The notes under the pieces were generated by a model that was not told the DNA's origin, made no database searches, and was given only the letters and a program-made list of their open reading frames with translations. The position numbers and the translations under genes were made by a program. Below, one piece after another: positions 11,326 through 22,878 of a stretch of 64,000 nt of DNA. Position 1 is the stretch's first letter. Each line of letters starts with the position of its first letter. This stretch comes from Musa acuminata AAA Group (lineage: Eukaryota > Streptophyta > Magnoliopsida > Zingiberales > Musaceae), in NCBI RefSeq assembly GCF_036884655.1, contig NC_088347.1:15835001-15899000 (forward strand). Reading direction: 5' to 3'.

Positions 11326-11411
11326 TACGTCACCTTCAGAGACAACAACCAAGGCAAAATCATTGGCAAGGGAACCATAGGTAACAAATTAAAATTTTCT
11401 ATTGATGATGT
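11326..11411 (+). pseudogene. Sir-host protease, middle segment
   Basis: An 86-bp island between two insertions. It starts with the duplicated TACGT and encodes the piece of the protease that follows the segment ending at 4638, including GKIIGKGTIGN. It stops at an Asp-Asp-Val codon group, and the reading resumes at 19731 after Sir-GAG1. Confidence 0.9.
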
Positions 11412-13714
11412 TGTTAAATCCCGTATTTTGATTATGAAACTACTTGATATATGTTTATGATTTCATCTGCGTTTTGAGTGACGCAGGATGCTTCGATTAG
11501 GATGAGACAATTAAAGCAAGAAAATCATGTTGTGTCGAAGGAACATGTCAGAAGATTGGACGTCGGGCCGGTGGATCGGTCAACGTATCGACAGAAGGCT
11601 TCGGGCCGTGGACTCGGGCATCGGGCCAAGAAGAGCGGGTATTGTGCCAAGGATATCAGAGTTGCGGAGTTAACTGGCCGATTGGGCAATAGACTGCAGG
11701 AGAGGACGATGGGCCGAAGAATCGGACGAAGCGTCGAGGGACCAATGACATGTCGGACAACTTGGTTAATTACTTAGGATTAATTGTCTCGATCGAAGTT
11801 TTGTTTTTGTTGTGCAGGATTAACTACGATGAAAGTTAGACAAGCAGCAGAAGTTGCGCCGGAGTCAAGTTCATGATCACGTTGGGAGTTCGAGAGTTCA
11901 ACGGAAGTTCGGACGGTCGTCGGAGGTTATGCGGGAACAGATCCGAGAAGTCCAGAAGCTTGCCAAGCGAAGCTCGTCGGAACTCGCCAAGTGGATCGTC
12001 GCAAGTCCAGGAGTTTGCCGGAAGTCCGCAGAAGAATCACCGAGGGTTCATCGGATGATCGACGGAAGTTCGCCGGAAACTCGCCGGAAGAAGTGATTGA
12101 CGTATCGGAGCAAAGCTGCAGAAATTGTCTTAGATTTAATCGTAGATAGCACATTGATTAAGTTGGAAAATGGGAGGTGATCCCATTAGCTTAATCTTGG
12201 GGCAATTGGGCCCCTGAAAAGATTGAAATTGGGCCGAATGGAGCTAACCATTCGGACCCTGATTGCACCAGGAGGTGCAACCGCCTAGGCCAGGAGGTGG
12301 CACCGCTTGGGCTAAGTCTCCCAGCGAGACTGGGCGGTGCAACCGCCCCAGCCAGGAGGTGCAACCGCCTGAGCTCAGTCTTCGAGCTAGACTGGGCGGT
12401 GCAACCTCCCTGACAGAGAGGTAGCACCGCTTGAGCTCGGTCTTCGAGCTCTGGCAGAGAGGTGCAACCGCCTCAGTCAAGAGGTGGCACCGCTTGGGGC
12501 TCAGTCTCCGAGCCAGACTCAGGCGGTGCAACCGCCCCTGACAGAGAGGTGCAACCGCCTGGGCTCAGTCTCCGAGCTCTACCAGGCGGTGCAACCTCTC
12601 CAGTCAGGAGGTGCAACCGCCTGATCCCGGAATTCCGGGATTTGATCGTTTTGAGCTCCAAATTTGAACTGGGTTGGGGCCTATAAATACCCCACCCATT
12701 AAGCACAGAAAAGATATAGACCTACACCGAAATCTTGATTCTTTCTGTGATTCTAAGAGCTCAAAATTGTTGTAAAGCCTTTAAGTCTCCTCCTTCTGTT
12801 CTTTAAGCTTCTGAATTGTAAAAGTGAGGAGAGAAAGGTTCTGTAAGGGTTGTCTCCTGAGCCCATCAAAAGGAGTGAAACTGTAAAAGGGCAGTTGGCC
12901 TTCGCCCATTGAAGGAAGGCAGCTAGTTGACGTCGGTGACCTCGTCGGAGGAGGAAGCCAAAAGTGGAGTAGGTCAAGACTGACCGAACCACTCTAAATC
13001 TCTGGTTTACTTTTATTTCGAGTACCTTATCATTACTGCAAACCTCCTACATAACTACTGCTATCTGCACCTTTACGAACAAGTTCTAAGTACTGATCTT
13101 TTCGAATCTGCATTCAGACGTAAATCTGTGTTTTTCGTACGATCAGCTTACGTTTGTGTTTTGATTCTGCAAAACTGTCTTCTGCGCTTTTATGAACTAG
13201 CTTCTAAGTTTAGATCCCTTTGAAACTGTTTTAGACGCAAACTATGTTTAGACATAAAACTGCGTTTAGACGCAAACTGCGTTTAGACGTAAAACTGTGT
13301 TTAAACGTAAACTGCGCAAACTGTGTTTAAACATAAAACTGTGTTTTAGACGTAAACTTCTTTTAAACGAAAAACTACGTTTAGACGTAAAACTACGTTT
13401 AGACGCAAACTGCGTTTAGACGTAAAACTGCGTTTAGACGTAAACTGAGTTTAGACGCAAAATTGCGTTTAGACGTAAAACTGTGTTTAGACGCAAAACT
13501 ACGTTTAGACGTAAACTATATTTAGACATAAACTCAGTTTAGACGTAAACTGTGCTTAGACGTAAACTACGCTTAATCTTAAGTAATCTTAGAATCAGCT
13601 TTTACATCGAAATCGTTTTTATCGGACGAAAGCAGCTTTCGTTTTTAAATCGCTGAAAGATTTCCGCTGCACTAATTCACCCCCCCGCCCCTCTTAGTGC
13701 TCTCGATCCTAACA
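11412..13714 (+). repeat. 5' LTR of Sir-GAG1 (2303 bp)
   Basis: It starts TGTTAAATCCCG (a diverged TGTTGAATCTCG) and ends CTCTCGATCCTAACA. Parts in order are: a roughly 330-bp segment absent from the shorter LTR subfamily (about 11480-11800); the GATTAACTACGAT box (about 11819-11831); a TCGCCGGAA-rich stretch; a palindrome array (about 12268-12640); TATAAATA at 12682-12689; and a minisatellite of TTTAGACGTAAACTGCG-type units (about 13230-13575). Confidence 0.93.
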
Positions 13715-13716
13715 CT

Positions 13717-13728
13717 TGGTATCAAAGC
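13717..13728 (+). other. Primer binding site of Sir-GAG1
   Basis: TGGTATCAAAGC, two bases after the LTR end, differs by one base from TGGTATCAGAGC, the complement of the initiator tRNA-Met 3' end used by plant copia elements. Confidence 0.85.
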
Positions 13729-13764
13729 GGGGTATTTCTCATTTCGGATTTACACCCGAGAGAA

Positions 13765-14775
13765 ATGACTCTTCAAGAGGGCTTTTCGGTCTTTCGTCCA
13801 CCGTTCTTTAACGGATTGGACTATACTTATTGGAAAACTCGAATGAGAGTTTTCTTGATTTCTCTAAATCTGGATTTATGGAATATCATTGAAAACAGTT
13901 TTCAACTTCCCTCTAAACCGACGAACGAATGGTCGGATTTGGAGAAGAAGTATTTCTCTTTAAACGCAAAGGCTATGAATGCCTTATTTTGCGCTTTGGA
14001 CAAAAATGAGTTCAATCGGATTTCTACGTGCGAAACAGCTTTTGACATTTGGCGAACACTTGAAATCACGCACGAGGGAACTAGTAGTGTCAAAGACTCA
14101 AAAGTTAACTTTTTATTGCATGATTTCGAGCTTTTTCGAATGCAACCAAGCGAGACTATAGGCATCATGTACACCCGTTTCATGGATATCGTCAATAGTT
14201 TAAGAGCTCTTGGAAAATGTTTTTCGGATTTTGAACTCGTAAATAAAATTTTGCGTTCTCTTTCTAAAAAGTGGGATTCAAAAGTAACTGCAATACAAGA
14301 AGCTAAAAATCTAAACAACTTACCACTTAAAAGAACTAATTGGTTCATTGATGACATATGAAATGGTGCACAATGCACATGATGAACATGTTGAACACAA
14401 TCACCTTCCAAAGAACAGGAAGGATTTGGAACTCTGGACAAATGAATGCCACTTGAGCGATGACTCAAGTGATGAGGACAATGATGAACAAACCAACCTT
14501 CCAAAGAACAAGAAGGATTTGGGACATAGAACATTTGAAGACCACTCGAGCATAAGCTCAAGTGATGGTGAACTTAAACTACAAATGAAACGAAAATTAA
14601 AAAGCAAAAAGAATGGAACTACTTGCTTTAAAGCAAGAAGAAGAACAAAAATTGGGATGAATCGAGCCTCTCTGAAGACGAGAAAGTCAACAAAAGTGAG
14701 GCGGCAAACTACGCCTTACCAGCCTACGACATTGAGGTAATTAAAATGCCTTTGGTTTATTTTAAAATTACTTGA
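13765..14775 (+). pseudogene. Sir-GAG1 gag, frameshifted
   Basis: It starts at ATG 13765 (MTLQEGFSVFRPPFF) and reads through DYTYWKTRMRVFLISLNLD and NAKAMNALFCALDKNEFNRI up to about 14345. There a shift moves the frame to the segment beginning MMTYEMVHNAHDEH (14348), with an acidic repeat (LPKNRKDLELW, LPKNKKDLGHR). Another shift brings the final frame, which ends with a TGA at 14773-14775. No zinc knuckle and no second gag segment follow. The end point lies just where the second gag segment of Sir-host begins, and Sir-GAG2 stops at the same place. Confidence 0.88.
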
Positions 14776-17456
14776 TGCTTTCATGATATATTTTCTTTTT
14801 TTAGTTTAGAATTAATTTTCTTGAAAATTACATGTTTAAAAATAAAAATACAAAAATTATGATCATGCTGATAATTTCGAAAATGATAATATTGCATGAT
14901 AAACAAACAAAATGATTTTGATCATGGTTAAGAAGTAATAATGTGTATGATGTTTGATTAACATTGTTGAATGAAATCACGTTTGATTTAAAGTAATGCA
15001 TAAAGATGTAATATTAAATGGTTATTAACAATTTTATGCATGAGATTTTAAGTTATCCATGATAATGAGCTTGTTTGATCTTCTTGATTTAATTTCAAGA
15101 TCTATAGCAAAAATCATGTCTGAATATATGAAAGTGTTAATTTCATTTTCGGATTCACTTAACAATTGGTATCCTAATAATCAGATTTTCTCATACACTT
15201 ATGAAAAATATTTTTCTAAAATGGATTTGATGAAATGATTCCTGCTTATAAATTCCATCTTGAAATATGAATGATAGTGTTTTTGCTTGCGAAGATTTGT
15301 TTCACATTCATATCTCCTATGAGTCATGTGCAGAAAAAGAATCTATAAATCATAATACAATGAGATTTCTTATGCAAAAATAAAGTGCTTTTGTGATTCT
15401 TTGCTAAAGAGAATAATCATAATCATGATCTTGATAATTATAACATGAAGCTCTTTATAAATCAAGATCGTTCATTATGCTCCCTACATTTATCAAAAAT
15501 AAGTTCTTCAAATGAAATGTAATTCAATGAAGTGTCATATTGATATCTTGAAACTTGGAATATTTTAAAATGTGATCTTGATAAGAATGTTTCAAGTTGC
15601 TCTTTGTACTATATCTTTTCGAATGAATCATGAGCCTTGATATCATATATTTCATAATACAAGATTTCTTTGTCTTATGTCTTGAACTTTCATGCTTATC
15701 TTAATTTGGCATATAAAGACTAAGGCATGCTTAGATGAAAAAGAATCACTTAAAAAATGCTTTTCCCATCTGATCGAGATTAATGATTTCATGATATTTT
15801 GTAAATCTCGAAATTAATTTTAATGACTTGATTATGAATTTCAAGTTAATGATTTGATTTGAATAAGTTTTATCTAAATCATAATCTTGATCTTGCAAAA
15901 TTGAAGTCACAAATAATATCTTGTGGTATTCATGAATTGATACTCACAATATGAAAGCATTGATATTCATGACTTGAATTGGATTGAAACATTGTATGCT
16001 TAAATTAATCATTCTCCTATGTTTCAAAAATTCCTTAAATGCCTTATGTGATGATTGAAAACTAACTTGCTTTATGATGAATCACAAATCATGACTTGAT
16101 CTATGATGTAAATGCCTTGAAATGATTAAAATATTTAACACTTTTATGCTCTTCCCCCTACTTTCTTCTTGTTTTCAATGATAAAATAGGGAGAAGTTTT
16201 TTATCATGCATGGTAGGATATAATTTGACAAAATTGATACCATCATGATACGAAACATTTATGATGTGCAATTATGCATGCAATACTTGTGCTTTCTAAT
16301 TATGATGTGATGTATTGCATATGATGTAAATCATGATTTAAAATGCTATAAGTGCCAAGTTACACATTTTGAGAAGAAATTGTTATATTGAAACATTAAT
16401 GTAATTATGAATGGTGATATGATATCATGCATGTAATACTTCAACTTATGATAATGATGCATGCAATGATAAAATATTCATGATGAAAAATTGTCTTGAC
16501 ATTCATAACTTGATTATTCATCCTTTGTCATGATTTTGACATTCATAGCTAGCTTGTACAAGTCAAGAAGATGCAAAAACTTGATTGCTAGCTTGCCTAT
16601 CTTAAGTAGCAAAAATTGCTAACTTGCTTATTTCAAGAAGAAAAATTGTCTTCTTGAACATCACTATCTTGAATATCTCAAGAAGCAAAACTTGCAATTT
16701 GCACATTGCAATAGGAAGCAAGAATCATGAGCTTACACAAGAAAGCTATCTTGCATTTGCTTTCGAAACTTTTGCTAGCTTATATATTGTGAAACTTGTA
16801 TATCGTAAAAATTGCTAGCTTGTTGGTCTAAAGAGAAGCAAAAGGTTGCTATCTCGAAAGAAGCAAATGTGCTATCTTGCCTATCTCAAGAGGCAAAAAT
16901 GCTAACTTGCGCATCTAGCAAAGTGAACAAAATTTTCAAGAAGCAAGAGTTGCCTTCTTGAACATCTCTAATTTGCTAGCTTGCATGATGTAGAACTTGC
17001 TATCTTGAACATTACCAAAAGTGCTATCTTAAATGATATAAAACTTGCATATCTAAAACTTGGAAGTATGAATGTTCTAAGCATGATGTAACACTTGCTA
17101 AATCTTCTAGCTCCAAGATTGCATGATGATAAAACTTGATACTATGTTTTTCATGCAATGAGTTGAATCAATATCACAAACGATTGATTGTGATACTTCT
17201 CCTTTTTGTTGATGACAAAGGGAGAGAAGTATGTTGATGAAAGTATGTTGATGGCATGACATGTGATGCATAAGTTTATGCATATGTTCATGTTGACGTG
17301 TTGCAAGTATTCATGATGAATATTGCAATGACTTGAATTCAGTTTGAATTCAAGGTTCTATCAATATGCCATATTAATAGGGGGAGTTTGTTTAAACTCC
17401 GGGAGTTAAGATTAACTCCGTCATCAAGTGGTTGTCATCATCAAAAAGGGGGAGAT
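14776..17456 (+). other. Noncoding interior of Sir-GAG1
   Basis: AT-rich sequence with no gene. From about 15770 it matches the post-pol noncoding region of Sir-host (compare 22690-22800). From about 16380 it matches 38465-39290. At 16550-17100 there are irregular repeats of about 30-35 bp built on GCTATCTTG and CTCAAGAAGCAAAA. A purine-rich block (ACAAAGGGAGAGAAGT, about 17214-17229) lies about 230 bp before the terminal purine tract AAAAAGGGGGAGAT (17443-17456). Confidence 0.82.
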
Positions 17457-19730
17457 TGTTGAATCTCGTATTTTGATGATGAAACTACTTGATATATGTT
17501 TATGATTTAATCTGCGTTTTGAGTGACGCAGGATGCCTCGATCAGGATGAGACAATTAAAGCAAGAAAATCATGTTGTGCCGAAGGAACATGTTAGAAGA
17601 TTGGACGTCGGGCCGGTGGATCGGTCAACGTATCGACAGAAGGCTTCGGGCCGTGGACTCGGGCATCGGGACAAGAAGAGCGGGTATTGTGCCAAGGATA
17701 TCGGAGTTGCGGAGTCAACTGGCCGATTGGGCAATAAGCTGCAGGAGAGGACGATGCGCCGAAGAATCGGACGAAGCGTCGAGGGACCAATGACATGTCG
17801 GACAACTTGGTTAATTGCTTAGGATTAATTGTCTCGATCGAAGTTTTGTTTTTGTTGTGCAGGATTAACTATGATGAAAGTTAGACAAGTAGCAGGAGTT
17901 GCGCCGGAGTCAAGTTCATGATCACGTTGGGAGTTCGAGAGTTCAACGGAAGTTCGGACGGTCGTCGGAGGTTCTGCGGGAACAGATCCGAGAAGTCCAG
18001 AAGCTTGCCAAGCGAAGCTCGTCGGAACTCGCCAAGTGGATCGTCGCAAGTCCAGGAGTTTGCCGGAAGTCCGCAGAAGAATCACCGAGGGTTCATCGGA
18101 TGATCGACGGAAGTTCGCCGGAAACTCGCCGGAAGAAGCGATTGACGCATCGGAGCAAAGCTACAGAAATTGTCTTAGATTTAATCGTAGTTAGCATGTT
18201 GATTAAGTTGGAAAATGGGAGGTGATCCCATTAGCTTAATCTTGGGACAATTGTGCCCCTGAAAAGATTGAAATTGGGCCGAATGGAGCTAACCATTCGG
18301 ACCCTAATTGCACCAGGAGGTGCAACCGCCTAGGCCAGTAGGTGGCACCGCCTGGGCTAAGTCTCCCAGCGAGACTAGGCGGTGCAACCGCCTGAGCTCA
18401 GTCTTCGAGCTAGACTGGGCGATGCAACCTCCCTGACAGAGAGGTAGCACCGCCTGAGCTCGGTCTTCGAGCTCTGGCAGAGAGGTGCAACCGCCTCAGT
18501 CAAGAGGTGGCACCGCCTGGGCCTCAGTCTCTGAGCCAGACTCAGGCGGTGCAACCGCCCCTGACAGAGAGGTGCAACCGCTTGGGCTCAGTCTCCGAGC
18601 TCTGCAAGGCGATGCAACCTCTCCAATCAGGAGGTGCAACCGCCTGATCCCGGAATTCCGGGATTTGATCGTTTTGAGCTCCAAATTTGAATTGGGTTGG
18701 GGCCTATAAATACTCCACCTATTCAGCATAGAAAGAGCAAGAGACCTACACGGAAATCTTGATCTTCTCTGTGATTCTTGAGCTCAAAATTGTTTTAAAG
18801 TCTCCTCCTTCTGTTCTTTAAGCTTCTGAATTGTAAAAGTGAGGAGAGAAAGGTTCTGTAAGGGTTGTCTCCTGAGCCCATCAAAAGGAGTGAAACTGTA
18901 AAAGGGCAGTTGGCCTTCGCCCATTGAAGGAAGGCAGCTAGTTGACGTCGGTGACCTCGTCGGAGGAGGAAGCCAAAAGTGGAGTAGGTCAAGACTAACC
19001 GAACCACTCTAAATCTCTGGTTTGCTTTTATTTTGAGTACCTTATCATTACTGCAAACCTCCTACATAACTACTACTCTCTGCGCCTTTACGAATAAGTT
19101 CTAAGTGATGATCTTTTCGAATCTGCATTCAGACGTAAATCTGTGTTTTTCGTACGATCAGCTTACGTTTGTGTTTTGATTCTGCAAAACTGTCTTCTGC
19201 GCTTTTATGAACTAGCTTCTAAGTTTAGATCCCTTTGAAATTGTTTTAGACGCAAACTACGTTTAGACGTAAAACTGCGTTTAGACGTAAACTGCATTTA
19301 GACGTAAAACTGTGTTTAAACGTAAACTACGCAAACTGTGTTTAAACATAAAACTGTGTTTTAGACGTAAATTTCTTTTAAACGTAAAACTACGTTTAGA
19401 CGTAAAATTGCGTTTAGACGCAAACTGCGTTTAGACGTAAAATTGCGTTTAGACGTAAACTGAGTTTAGACGCAAAACTGCGTTTAGACATAAAACTATG
19501 TTTAGACGCAAAACTACGTTTAGATGCAAACTGTATTTAGACGCAAACTCAGTTTAGATGTAAACTGTGCTTAGACGTAAACTGCGCTTAATCTTAAGTA
19601 ATCTTAGAATCGGCTTTTACATCGAAATCGTTTTTATCGGATGAACGCAGCTTTCATTTTTAAATCGCTGAAAGATTTCCGCTGCACTAATTCACCCCCC
19701 CCCCCCCTCTTAGTGCTCTCGATCCTAACA
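17457..19730 (+). repeat. 3' LTR of Sir-GAG1 (2274 bp)
   Basis: It has the same order of parts as the 5' LTR: a TGTTGAATCTCG start, the GATTAACTACGAT-type box (about 17863), a palindrome array (about 18310-18665), TATAAATA at 18705-18712, a minisatellite (about 19235-19590) and the CTAACA end at 19725-19730. It differs from the 5' LTR by scattered substitutions and small indels, including a poly-C run near 19695. Confidence 0.93.
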
Positions 19731-22559
19731 TATGTCTTACTAGTTGATGGATTGTAACATAATCTCTTGAGTGTTAGTCAATTATGCGATAAAGGTTACA
19801 TCGTTAGATTTGAATCAAATGTGTGTATTATTGAAAAACCAAACCATAACATAACTATGATTGCATTAAAACAAAATAATGTCTACACCATCAACCTTGA
19901 TGAACTAAGTAATGAAATGTGCTTCTCCGCTTTAAATGATGATGCTTGGCTTTGGCATAGAAGACTAGGCCATGCAAGCATGAAACTAATATCTAAGATC
20001 TTATCTAGAGAATTAGTGCGAGGAATTCCAAATATAAAGTTTATTAAGGACAAAGTATGCGATGCATGTCAACTAGGTAAACAAATAAAAACTAGTTTCA
20101 AACCAAAAACTCAAAGTAGCACCACTAGACCATTACAATTGATTCATTTGGACTTATTTGGACCAATTGACACGACAAGTCTAGGGGGAAGCAAATATGC
20201 GTTTGTAATTGTGAATGACTATACTAGATACACTTGGACCTATTTCTTAGCTCACAAAAGTGATTGTTTCAAGTGTTTCTCTAAATTTTGTAAACTCACT
20301 CAAAATGAAAAAGGTTTCATGATTTCATTAATTCGGAGTGATCACGGTGGCGAATTTCAAAACCGTGACTTTCAAAATTTTTGTGAAGTTAATGGATACA
20401 ATCACAACTTCTCCACTCCGAGGAATCCCCAACAAAATGGAGTAGTTGAAAGAAAAAATAGAAACCTACAAGAAATGACAAGAACGATGTTAAATAAACA
20501 TAGTTTACCTAAGTGTTTTTAGGCCGAAGCCGTAAATACGGCTTGCTACATCATGAATAGAGTCCTAATAAGACCATCCCTATCAAAAACTCCCTATAAA
20601 TTATAGAATAACAAAAAACCAAATATTTCCTATTTTAAAGTTTTCGGTTGTAAATGCTTCATTTTGAATGAAAATTTGCTCCTAAATCCAATGAAGGCAT
20701 CTTTCTTGGTTACTCTTCCGTTTCTAAGGCTTTTCGGGTTTTTAACAAAAGAACCTTAGTAATAGAAGAGTATATTCATGTAGTTTTTAATGAAATTTCT
20801 AATTTAAAGAAAAATAATTTTGATGATGATCTTGGCTTTGATAATTTGAATTTAAATGAACCCCCTCCTCAAAATAGCAACTTGGATGCACCTTCTTCCG
20901 AAATTTCTTTACCCAAGGAATGGAAGTATATAGATGCTCATCCAAAGGAGCTAATTATAGGAGATACATCAAAAGGGGTTCAAACTCGTTCCTCTTTCAA
21001 GAATTTTTGTGCTAACGCCACCTTCCTTTCTCAAATCGAACCTAAATCCATTGACGAGGCCATAAAAGATGATTTTCGGGTTATTGCAATGCAAGAGGAA
21101 TTGAATCAATTTGAGAGGAATAAGGTATGGAAGCTTGTTCCTAGACCTAGTGACTATTTAGTCATTAGTACTAAATGGGTCTTTAGAAACAAGCAAGACG
21201 AAAATGGTATCGTGGTTAAAAACAAGGCTAGATTAGTGGCCAAAGGTTTCAACCAAGAAGAAGGTATCGATTACGAAGAAACCTTCGCTCCCGTGGCTCG
21301 ATTTGAAGCTATAAGGATGCTCCTTGCCTAGTAGTAATAATTTTAAACTATTTCAAATGGATGTCAAAAGTGCTTTCTTGAATGGTTTTATCTCCGAAGA
21401 AGTATATGTCGAACAACCTCCCGGATTTAAAAATTCTCTTCTTCCTAATCATGTATTCAAATTGACTAAGGCTCTCTATGGCTTGAAACAAGCTCCTAGA
21501 GCTTGGTATGAAAGGCTTAGTTCCTTTCTTATTTTAAATAATTTTACCAAAGGCAAGGTTGATACTACGTTGTTTATTAAATATTTTAAAAATAATTTTC
21601 TTATTGTGCAAATTTATGTTGACGATATTATTTTTGGCTCTTCGGATGAATCATTATGTGAATCATTTGTCAAATGTATGAGTCATGAATTTGAAATGAG
21701 TTTAATGGGTGAATTAACTTTCTTTTTAGGATTACAAATCAAACAACTTAGTGATGGTATATTTCTTAACCAATCTAAATATACATTAGAATTGTTAAAA
21801 TGATTTAACATGGATAATTCAAAAGTAATAAACACCCCTATAAGTATTGCAACTAAGTTAGATATGGATGAAAATAGTGAAAATTTTGATCAAAAAACAT
21901 ATAGGGGAATGATAGGTAGTCTACTCTATCTCACCGCAACTAGACCGGATATTATGTTTAGTGTAGGACTTTATGCTAGGTTTCAATCAAATCCTAAATT
22001 ATCTCATCTTAAAAGTGTTAAAAGAATATTTAGGTGTCTTAAAGGAACTCCAAATTTAGGATTGTGGTATCCAAAATCTGAAAAATTCGATTTAATAGCT
22101 TATGCAGATGTCGATTTTGGCGGATGTAGGATAGATAGAAAAAGTACATCCGGAACATGCTAATTTTTAGGACATGCACTTGTTTCTTAGACTTCCAAGA
22201 AACAAAATTCAGTTGCACTATCTACGGCGGAAGCCGAATACATTGCTGCAAGTGCATGCTGTGCACAAGTTGTTTGGATGAAAAATACATTAGAAGACTA
22301 TGGAATTCACTTTAAAAACATTCCCATAAAATGTGATAATACTAGTGCCATATGTCTTACTAAAAATCCAATTCAGCACTCTAGAACTAAGCACATCGAC
22401 GTTAGGCATCATTTCATACGCGATCATGTCCTTAACAATAATGTTGTTCTAGAATTCATTGACACAAAGCATCAATTAGAAGATATATTTACAAAAGCTT
22501 TGAATGAAGACCAATTTGAATTCATTAGAAGGGAACTAGGTATGTTAAATTGTCCCTAA
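19731..22559 (+). pseudogene. Sir-host pol: protease end, integrase, reverse transcriptase, RNase H
   Basis: The protease ends at about 19790 with an in-frame TAA soon after the insertion joint. The integrase region (19767-20520) shows WHRRLGHASMKL, the CDACQLGK zinc motif, HLDLFGP (first catalytic Asp), RSDHGGEF (second Asp) and GVVERKNR (catalytic Glu). A TAG breaks it at 20521-20523, and the C-terminal part continues frameshifted to about 20840. RT runs 20846-21803 with [24 protein letters not shown] and YVDDIIFG, broken by a TAG near 21330. RNase H covers 21810-22559 with AEAEYIAASACCAQ and ends FTKALNEDQFEF before the TAA at 22557-22559. At least five stops or shifts make it nonfunctional. 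Confidence 0.92.
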
Positions 22560-22878
22560 GAATAAACTTGTTTGAATGGATTTTCCGTAAAGTTTTTCAT
22601 CCTCTCTCCGTTCCTCGGTGAATTTGATCCTTCTCTTTCGATTCTAAATGAAACGTTAAATTATCTTATCCTATCTTGAGTCAAACACCGCTCCCATCCA
22701 ATCAAAAATGATTTTATGACATTTTGTGAATCTCGAAATTGATTTTGATGGCTTGATTATGAGTTTCAAGTTGATGATTTGAATTTGAATGAGTCTATAT
22801 TCGAATTATGATCTTGACTTATTGGAGTTACTACTTGAAATTTTTTTATCACAATCTCTTCTTTGTACACCTACAATT
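22560..22878 (+). other. Sir-host 3' noncoding region, first part
   Basis: AT-rich sequence directly after RNase H, with no open frame of note. It resembles Sir-GAG1 15770-15860 (CATTTTGTGAATCTCGAAAT). It ends at CAATT (22874-22878), the target copy of the following solo LTR. Confidence 0.8.

Larger units (their letters stand above)
11412..19730 (+). mobile_element. Sir-GAG1: complete gag-only LTR retrotransposon (8.3 kb)
   Basis: It has a 5' LTR (11412-13714), a primer site (13717-13728), gag (13765-14775), about 2.7 kb of noncoding AT-rich sequence, a purine tract (17443-17456) and a 3' LTR (17457-19730). There is no protease, integrase, RT or RNase H anywhere inside, so it must have been moved by enzymes from another element. 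The target copies are GATGT (11407-11411) and TATGT (19731-19735), one mismatch apart. Plant elements of this layout are known as TR-GAG elements. Its interior matches Sir-GAG2 at 39477-46728 in the gag and in the noncoding part. Confidence 0.9.

Noticed and set aside
13230..13575. Regularly spaced short repeats resembling a CRISPR array
   Set aside because: Units are directly adjacent without distinct spacers, lie inside plant LTRs and recur in each LTR copy; this is a minisatellite.
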